From contig JAIRTK010000041.1 of NCBI GenBank assembly GCA_031254955.1, positions 1 to 9,428 on the forward strand: a DNA stretch of 9,428 nucleotides, written 5' to 3'. The stretch comes from Opitutaceae bacterium (GTDB taxonomy: Bacteria; Verrucomicrobiota; Verrucomicrobiia; Opitutales; Opitutaceae). The notes beneath the pieces were generated by a model, which saw only the letters and a program-made list of their open reading frames with translations, was not told where the DNA came from and did no database searches. Positions 4,204 to 9,428 of this stretch are shown here, in pieces; the stretch's first letter is position 1; each line of letters opens with the position of its first letter. The translations under genes and the position numbers were made by a program.

Positions 4204-7200
4204 ATGCTTTTTGCCAAAAGTCTCCCGAGTCCGGCGCGCCGGAAATCGCGCGCGGTTTTGGCGCCGGCGGTTTTGGCCTGCGGCCTGTGGGGCGCGGCGG
4301 TGAACGCCTTCGCCGCGCTCACGGTGGACGGGTTGCGCTGCGAGGGCATGGAAAACCCGCTGGGCATCGACGCCAGCCAGCCGCGGCTCGGCTGGCGGTT
4401 GCAGTCCGACGAGCGCGGCGACGCGCAGACCGCCTGGCAGGTGCTCGTCGCCAGCAACGCCGCGATGCTCGCGCAGGACCAGGCGGATTACTGGAACAGC
4501 GGCAAGGTCGCCTCCTGCCAGTCGCAGCATGTGGTTTATCTCGGGCGCCCGCCGGCCTCCTCGCAACAGGTTTTCTGGAAGGTGCGCGCGTGGGATGCGC
4601 GCGGCGCGGCGTCGCCTTGGAGCGCGGTCGCCTCATGGACGATGGGCGTGCTCGACACCGCGCGCGGGCCGGGCTGGCAGCCGGGCGTGTCCTGGATTTC
4701 CGACGCGGAAATGTTGCAATGGGAGCGCCGGGCGGCGGGCTTCAGCTCGCGCGACACGGACCGGCAGGACTCGGTGAAATGGGTGCAGCTCGACCTCGGC
4801 GAATCGCGCCCGCTCGACACCGTGCGGATTTATTCGGTCCTGCACACGGTCGAGGCGCGCCACGGCCTGCCGCTCCGTTTCAAGCTGGAGCTTTCCGACG
4901 AGCCTTCCTTCCGCGCCGCGCTCATCGCCGCCGATCACACCGAAAAGGATTTTCCCGCCGGCGCCTACCTCATCTCGCTGCCGATGGAAGGCCGCGCCGC
5001 GCGCTACGTGCGCCTGACCGCGACGAAACTGCGCGCCCTCGACGAGACCGGCAGGACGCGCCTGGCCTGCCGCCAGATCGAAGTGCTCTCCGGCGGAAAA
5101 AACATCGCTGTCGGCGCGCGCGTCACGGCTGGCGATTCCCGCGAGGACGAACACTGGTCGCGCGCCGCCGTCGTGGACGGGCTTGGCATCCCCGGCGCCA
5201 ACCCGCTGGCCAACACCACGCTGCTCCTGCGGCGCGGGTTCAACGTCCGCCCCGGCCTCAGACGCGCGGTCATCCACCTCACCGGCCTCGGCCAGTATGA
5301 GTTCACCGCCAACGGCAAACGCGTCGGCGCGGGCCTGCTCACGCCCGCGTGGACCCACCATGCCTCGACCTGCCTCTACGAGACGCATGACATCACCGCG
5401 CAACTTCGCCCCGGAGAAAACGCGCTCGGCATCCAGGTCGCCGGCGGCCCCTACAACATCAGCGAAGGCGCCGAAGGGCGCTACCTGAAGCTCGTCACGC
5501 CGCCGCGCGCCCCCGTCGCCTTCGCGCAACTCCGCCTCGAATACGACAACGGCCTCTTCGAAATCATCAGCACCGACGCAAGCTGGCGCGCCGCCACCGC
5601 CGGCCCGACGACCTACGCGAATTTCTACGGCGGCGAGGATTTCGACGCCCGGCGCGCGCGCGCGCTTCGCGGCTGGGACCAGCCCGGTTTCGACGACTCC
5701 GGCTGGGCGCGCGCCGCCGTCGCGCCCGGCCCCGGCGGCAAACTTCGCGGCGCCTCGCACAGCTCGCCGCCCTTCCGCGCCTTTGAGACCTTTGCGCCGG
5801 CCCCGGCCCGCGAAATCCGTCCCGGCGTGAGCGTGTATGATTTCGGGCAAAACGCCTCCATGATGCCGCGCCTGCGCGTGCGCGGCCCCGCCGGCTCCGT
5901 CGTGCGCATGATTCCGGCGGAACTCCTGAATGCCGACGGCAGCGTTGACCGGCGCTCCTGCGGCGGAGGCAATGCCTGGTGGCAATACACGCTTGCCGGC
6001 GACGAAGCCGCCGAGACCTGGTTTCCCAAATTCTTCTACCAAGGCGCGCGCTACCTCCAAGTCGAACGCTACGCCACGCCCGAGGACGCCGCCTGCGCCG
6101 TCACCCCCGGCACCCGCAACATCGGCAACGCCCTCCACTACGCGCGCCTCACGGAAAACAAAGGCGCCCTCAAAAACGCGCCAGCGACTGGGACCGCCGG
6201 CATCCTGCCGGCATCCGAAGCCCACGCATCCACAGCCGCCCCCGCATCGGCTGAAACCGTGCCGACTGAAACCGCATCGACTGAAACCGCGCCGGCAAAA
6301 TCCGCATCCGCACCCCCCGCATCCACAGCCCACGCATCCACAGCCCACGCGCCGGCAGAAACCATGCCGGCTGGAAGCCGGCGCTCCCAGTCGCAAGCGG
6401 CGACCGATGCCCCCGCGCCCCCCGCGCCCTTCGCGCCCCCCGCGCTGCCCGTCATCGAATCGCTCGAATCCATCGTCGTCCATTCCGACTCCCCCGCGTC
6501 CGGCGAATTCGAATGCTCAAACGAACTCCTCAACCGCATCCGCGCGCTCATCCGCTGGGCGCAAGCCAGCAACCTCGCGCACGTCTTCACCGATTGCCCG
6601 CAACGCGAAAAACTCGGCTGGCTCGAACAATACCACCTCAACGGCCCCTCGCTCCGCTACGAATGGGATGTCGCGCGCCTCTTTGAAAAATGTTTCGCCG
6701 ACATGGCCGCCGCGCAAACCCCTCGGGGACTCATCCCCGGCATCGCCCCCGAATACACGATGTTTGAAGGCGGCTTTCGCGACTCGCCCGAATGGGGCGG
6801 CGCCCTCATCCTGGCGGCGTGGCAGCATTACCTCTGGACGGACGACGAACAACTCCTCCGCCGCCACTACCCCCACATGCAACGCTACGCCGACTACCTC
6901 GGCACCCGCGCGAAAGGCCGCCTGCTCTCGCACGGACTCGGCGACTGGTATGACCTCGGCCCGAAACGCCCCGGCGTCGCGCAACTCACGCCCGTCGCGC
7001 TCACCGCCACCGCCACCTACTACGAAATCACCGCCACCCTCGGACGCGTCGCGACGCTGCTCAACCGCAAAACCGAGGCGAAGTATTACGAAAGCGAGGC
7101 CGCGCGCATCGCCGACGCCTTCAACAAAACCTTCTTCGACCCCCGCGCCGGCGTTTACGCCACCGGCTCGCAAACCGCGCAAGCCATGCCGCTCGTGCTC

Positions 7201-7839
7201 GGACTCGTCCCCCCCGGACGCCGCGCCAACGTGCTGGCCGCGCTTGTCGCCGACATCGAAAACCGCGGCCACGCCATCACCGCCGGAGACATCGGCTACC
7301 GCTACGTGCTCCGCGCCCTCGCCGACGCCGGACGCTCCGACGTGGTTTTCGCGATGAACAACCAAAGCGAAACCCCCGGCTACGGCTACCAACTCGCGCG
7401 CGGCGCGACGAGCCTCGCCGAGGCCTGGGACGCGGACCCGCGCTCCTCGCAAAACCACTTCATGCTCGGACAACTCACCGAATGGCTTTACCACGACCTC
7501 GCCGGCATCCAGCCCGACCCCGCCGGCCCCGGCTTCAAACGCGTCCGCATCAAACCCGCCGCCGCCGCCGGCATTGACCGCGCGCGCGCCGCCGTGCGCT
7601 CCCCGCGCGGCCCCGTGACCGTCGTGTGGTGGCGCGAGCGCGGACAGTTTGTATTGGAAACCTCGATACCGGTGGGCGCGGTGGCGACGGTGCATCTCCC
7701 CGTGCCGGCGGCCTCCGCCATCCGCGAAGGCGGCCTCCCCGTCGCGCAAGCCCGCGGCGTGCGCCTCCTCCGGCGGACACAGGCCGAGACCGTCCTGGAA
7801 ATCGTCTCCGGCAGCTACCGCTTCACCGCGCCGGAATGA
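4204..7839 (+). CDS. Secreted alpha-L-rhamnosidase, GH78, with discoidin-like module and repeat insertion
   Basis: GH78 enzymes release terminal alpha-L-rhamnose from pectin rhamnogalacturonan, plant glycosides or bacterial glycans by inversion. From ATG 4204 the product is 1211 aa. Order: signal peptide (basic residues 12-16, hydrophobic 17-33, likely cut after NAFA near 37); Ig-like beta domain (~40-153, TVDGLRCEGMENPLGID); discoidin/F5-8C-like segment (~190-330, WVQLDLGESRPLDTVRIYS, RYVRLTATKLR); rhamnosidase N-domain (~343-510); beta domain (~540-625, VYDFGQN); Ala/Pro/Thr-rich insertion (~640-748); (alpha/alpha)6 catalytic domain (~760-1110); C-terminal beta domain. D797 and E802 in FTDCPQREKLGW and E1073 in GATSLAEAWD are the probable catalytic acidic residues. 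LEQ (807-809) stands where many relatives have TGD. A start at 4204 fits the signal peptide, though no Shine-Dalgarno is seen; in-frame ATG 4042 and GTG 4189 are alternatives. C26 gives an imperfect lipobox, so a lipoprotein is less likely. Substrate unknown. Confidence 0.92.
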   Translation: MLFAKSLPSPARRKSRAVLAPAVLACGLWGAAVNAFAALTVDGLRCEGMENPLGIDASQPRLGWRLQSDERGDAQTAWQVLVASNAAMLAQDQADYWNSGKVASCQSQHVVYLGRPPASSQQVFWKVRAWDARGAASPWSAVASWTMGVLDTARGPGWQPGVSWISDAEMLQWERRAAGFSSRDTDRQDSVKWVQLDLGESRPLDTVRIYSVLHTVEARHGLPLRFKLELSDEPSFRAALIAADHTEKDFPAGAYLISLPMEGRAARYVRLTATKLRALDETGRTRLACRQIEVLSGGKNIAVGARVTAGDSREDEHWSRAAVVDGLGIPGANPLANTTLLLRRGFNVRPGLRRAVIHLTGLGQYEFTANGKRVGAGLLTPAWTHHASTCLYETHDITAQLRPGENALGIQVAGGPYNISEGAEGRYLKLVTPPRAPVAFAQLRLEYDNGLFEIISTDASWRAATAGPTTYANFYGGEDFDARRARALRGWDQPGFDDSGWARAAVAPGPGGKLRGASHSSPPFRAFETFAPAPAREIRPGVSVYDFGQNASMMPRLRVRGPAGSVVRMIPAELLNADGSVDRRSCGGGNAWWQYTLAGDEAAETWFPKFFYQGARYLQVERYATPEDAACAVTPGTRNIGNALHYARLTENKGALKNAPATGTAGILPASEAHASTAAPASAETVPTETASTETAPAKSASAPPASTAHASTAHAPAETMPAGSRRSQSQAATDAPAPPAPFAPPALPVIESLESIVVHSDSPASGEFECSNELLNRIRALIRWAQASNLAHVFTDCPQREKLGWLEQYHLNGPSLRYEWDVARLFEKCFADMAAAQTPRGLIPGIAPEYTMFEGGFRDSPEWGGALILAAWQHYLWTDDEQLLRRHYPHMQRYADYLGTRAKGRLLSHGLGDWYDLGPKRPGVAQLTPVALTATATYYEITATLGRVATLLNRKTEAKYYESEAARIADAFNKTFFDPRAGVYATGSQTAQAMPLVLGLVPPGRRANVLAALVADIENRGHAITAGDIGYRYVLRALADAGRSDVVFAMNNQSETPGYGYQLARGATSLAEAWDADPRSSQNHFMLGQLTEWLYHDLAGIQPDPAGPGFKRVRIKPAAAAGIDRARAAVRSPRGPVTVVWWRERGQFVLETSIPVGAVATVHLPVPAASAIREGGLPVAQARGVRLLRRTQAETVLEIVSGSYRFTAPE
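6184..6394. repeat. Palindromic repeat element inserted in frame in the rhamnosidase gene
   Basis: A 31-nt arm at 6184-6214 matches the reverse complement of 6364-6394 at 28 of 31 positions. Each arm also contains its own small hairpin: GCCGGC-5 nt-GCCGGC. The arms code for ATGTAGILPAS on the left and MPAGSRRSQS on the right, unlike any GH78 sequence. The 149-nt interior is simple-repeat DNA. I recall similar GACTGGGAGCGCCGGC-type dispersed repeats in Verrucomicrobiota; that is memory, not a search. The element carries no transposase and I see no clear target duplication. It sits at a domain boundary, which would explain why the reading frame survives. Confidence 0.75.
6226..6348. repeat. 15-bp in-frame tandem repeats inside the insertion
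   Basis: Three units of 15 bp at 6251-6265, 6266-6280 and 6281-6295 all begin CTGAAACCG and code for five-residue steps of the ETVPT/ETAST/ETAPA type. A second 15-bp unit, GCATCCACAGCCCAC, occurs twice in tandem at 6319-6333 and 6334-6348 and once upstream at 6226-6240 with a changed end. Every unit is a multiple of three, so gain or loss of copies keeps the frame and only changes the length of the Ala/Thr/Pro linker. A shorter C-rich repeat (CGCGCCCCC type) follows at 6414-6445. Confidence 0.8.
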
Positions 7840-7946
7840 CGCGCCCAAGCCCTGCCAAAACGACGGATTGTATGCGTCAACCGGATACACCCCTCCGGCC
7901 CGGCCAGCGCAACCCGGGCGGACCGCCCGAGGAATTGGCCGCCCGC

Positions 7947-7970
7947 AAACGCCACTCGCGGCGCGTTTTT
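7947..7970 (+). terminator. Weak intrinsic terminator candidate between the rhamnosidase gene and glgA
   Basis: AAACGC at 7947-7952 pairs with GCGTTT at 7963-7968 and is followed by more T, giving a run of five at 7966-7970. The stem is short and the loop about 10 nt, so termination would be weak. A GC palindrome with no T-run lies just upstream at 7915-7929. The rest of the 174-nt spacer shows nothing else apart from the glgA ribosome binding site. Confidence 0.3.
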
Positions 7971-8005
7971 CAGGATTGGAATGACGGGGGATGTCACCTA
8001 GCTTT

Positions 8006-8010
8006 GGAGG
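8006..8010 (+). promoter_or_regulatory. Ribosome binding site of glgA
   Basis: GGAGG lies only 3 nt before the ATG at 8014, closer than the usual 5-9 nt. The start is still secure because the conserved GlgA N-terminus begins exactly at this ATG. Confidence 0.6.
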
Positions 8011-8013
8011 CGC

Positions 8014-9428
8014 ATGAAAATCGTTCACGTCGCGAGCGAATTGTTTCCCTACATCAAAACCGGCGGGCTGGCCGATGCGGTCGGCTCGCTGGCCTCCACG
8101 CTGGCCGGAGCCGGACACGAAGTGTCCGTCTTCATCCCCGGATACAACGCGATCTTCGCGCGGCCGGACGCGCGCGCGGCGGAGCGGGTGCTGCGGTTGA
8201 AAATCGAGATGGGGGACACCTTCATAAGCGGCGACGTGAAAGTCTTCTCGCCCCGCCCCAATCTGCGCATCTTCACGGTGTGCCGGGAGGAATTTTTCGA
8301 CCGCCAAGGCGCCTACGGCAACGGCGAACGCGACTACGAGGACAACTACCTGCGCTATATTTTCTTTTGCAAAGGCACGGTCGAGGCGCTGCGGACGCTC
8401 GGCCTGCAAGCCGACATCGTGCACGCGCATGACTGGCAGGCCGCGCTGCTGCCGCTGCTGTTGCGCCACGCGGAAAGCCGCCACGGCACGACGCTCGCGC
8501 TCAAGACCGTGTTCACCATCCACAACATCGCCTTCCAAGGCCTGTTCCCGATGCGGGCGTTCTTCCGCACCAACCTGCCCGACGAACTGCAAGGCATCGA
8601 CGGCCTCGAATACTTCGGGCAAATGAGCTTCATGAAAGGCGGGATTTTGTTTGCCGACCGCGTGACCACGGTAAGCCCCCGCTACGCGCGCGAAATCCAG
8701 ACCCCGGAATACGGCTGCGGACTGGACGGCGTGGTGGCATCGCGCGCCGAGGACCTGTGCGGCCTGCTCAACGGAATCGACCCCGCCGTGTGGAACCCGG
8801 CCACCGACGCGCATCTGCCGGCGAACTACACCCCCGGCGACATGGCGGGCAAGGCAGTGTGCCGCGCCGCGCTGCTCAAAAAAACGGGCCTCGCCCCGGC
8901 GGACGCCCGCGTCCCCGTCTTTGGCATGGTGTGCCGGCTGACCGCGCAGAAAGGCGTGCGCCTCGTGCTCGACAACCGCGGGTTTTTCCTCAAGCACGAC
9001 TGCCGCCTCGTGGTGCTCGGCGCGGGCGACAGGCGGCTGGAAGGCGAAGTGCGCGCGCTGGCCGCGGGCAACCCGGGGAAAATCGCGCACGAGGCGCGCC
9101 TCGACGAGGCGCTCAGCCACCTCATCGAGGCAGGCTGCGACTTCTTCGTGATGCCCTCGATGTTCGAGCCATGCGGATTGAACCAGCTCTATTCGCAAGC
9201 CTACGGCACGCCGCCGCTCGTGACGCGCGTGGGCGGGCTGGCCGACACCGTGACCGACATCGACGAGAACCCCGCCGACGGCACCGGCATCCTGTTTCCG
9301 CCGACCGTGGCCGGCCTGCGCGGCGGATTGCACCGCGCGATGAGCCTGTTTGCCGACAAGCCGGCCCTGGCCGCGACGCGCGAACGCGGCATGAGACGCG
9401 ATTACAGCTGGGCGAAAGCCGCGCGGGC
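8014..9428 (+). CDS. glgA: Glycogen synthase GlgA (GT5), 3' end cut by the window
   Basis: GlgA transfers glucose from ADP-glucose to the growing end of glycogen in the cytoplasm. The window contains 471 full codons and no stop; the E. coli enzyme is 477 aa, so only a short tail is missing. The start MKIVHVASELFPYIKTGGLADAVGSL is diagnostic: K15-T-G-G-L is the ADP-glucose contact loop. The N-terminal Rossmann domain continues with VHAHDWQAALLP, then HNIAFQGLF (H170-N171, active site). The second Rossmann domain has LLNGIDPAVWNP, the R308/K313 pair in CRLTAQKG that binds the donor phosphates, and FEPCGLNQLYSQAYGTPP with E385 as the GT-B catalytic-region Glu, then TRVGGLADTV. All key residues are intact. 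No other glg gene lies in the window, so any glycogen operon would continue beyond the right edge. It starts 174 nt after the rhamnosidase, probably with its own promoter. Confidence 0.97.
   Translation, partial: MKIVHVASELFPYIKTGGLADAVGSLASTLAGAGHEVSVFIPGYNAIFARPDARAAERVLRLKIEMGDTFISGDVKVFSPRPNLRIFTVCREEFFDRQGAYGNGERDYEDNYLRYIFFCKGTVEALRTLGLQADIVHAHDWQAALLPLLLRHAESRHGTTLALKTVFTIHNIAFQGLFPMRAFFRTNLPDELQGIDGLEYFGQMSFMKGGILFADRVTTVSPRYAREIQTPEYGCGLDGVVASRAEDLCGLLNGIDPAVWNPATDAHLPANYTPGDMAGKAVCRAALLKKTGLAPADARVPVFGMVCRLTAQKGVRLVLDNRGFFLKHDCRLVVLGAGDRRLEGEVRALAAGNPGKIAHEARLDEALSHLIEAGCDFFVMPSMFEPCGLNQLYSQAYGTPPLVTRVGGLADTVTDIDENPADGTGILFPPTVAGLRGGLHRAMSLFADKPALAATRERGMRRDYSWAKAAR

Noticed and set aside
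4633..6483. Minus-strand open frame of 616 codons with a Gly/Cys/Arg-rich stretch
   Set aside because: It is the antisense reading of the rhamnosidase. The Gly/Cys-rich part is simply the complement of the repeat insertion.
7915..7929. GC palindrome as an intrinsic terminator
   Set aside because: The 7-bp arms leave only 1 nt between them and no T-run follows.
6517..9333. Minus-strand open frame of 938 codons spanning the rhamnosidase 3' half and glgA
   Set aside because: It is antisense to two genes with clear catalytic motifs, has no recognisable domain, and long antisense frames are expected where GC-rich codons exclude stops.

Overview
The window is GC-rich bacterial DNA with five protein-coding genes: a sigma-70 factor on the minus strand, then four genes on the plus strand (a PanE-type ketopantoate reductase, PlsY, a secreted GH78 alpha-L-rhamnosidase, and GlgA, which runs off the right edge). 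The mix of housekeeping genes, a large secreted pectin/rhamnoside-degrading enzyme, wide non-coding gaps and many short repeats fits a polysaccharide-degrading Verrucomicrobiota, most likely Opitutaceae. That placement is an inference from overall protein character and repeat wording; no search was run.

Layout. 1-131: sigma-gene downstream flank with a degenerate repeat. 132-1199 (-): sigma factor. 1200-1490: divergent, partly AT-rich control region with a strong dyad. 1491-2417 (+): panE-like gene, followed 1 nt after its stop by a perfect 14-bp hairpin. 2418-2753: non-coding, holding a triplet-repeat tract and four 14-bp tandem repeats. 2754-3458 (+): plsY. 3459-4203: about 745 nt with no supported gene, holding a 10-bp tandem repeat and a 20-bp perfect inverted repeat. 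4204-7839 (+): rhamnosidase with an in-frame palindromic repeat insertion. 7840-8013: short spacer with a weak terminator candidate. 8014-9428 (+): glgA, lacking only its extreme 3' end.

The genes do not form one pathway. PanE (pantothenate/CoA) and PlsY (phospholipid synthesis) are core metabolism, the rhamnosidase takes sugar from plant or microbial polysaccharide outside the cytoplasm, GlgA stores glucose as glycogen, and the sigma factor controls transcription. The large gaps argue for separate transcription units. A loose theme of carbon capture (rhamnosidase) and storage (GlgA) is possible but not demonstrated.

I see no undescribed multi-gene system. The most unusual thing is repeat biology. 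A roughly 211-bp element bounded by 31-bp inverted repeats lies in frame inside the rhamnosidase, between the beta-domain and the catalytic domain. Smaller palindromes lie in the coding sequence of the sigma factor's variable N-terminal linker, and one of them shares a 14-mer with the hairpin after panE.
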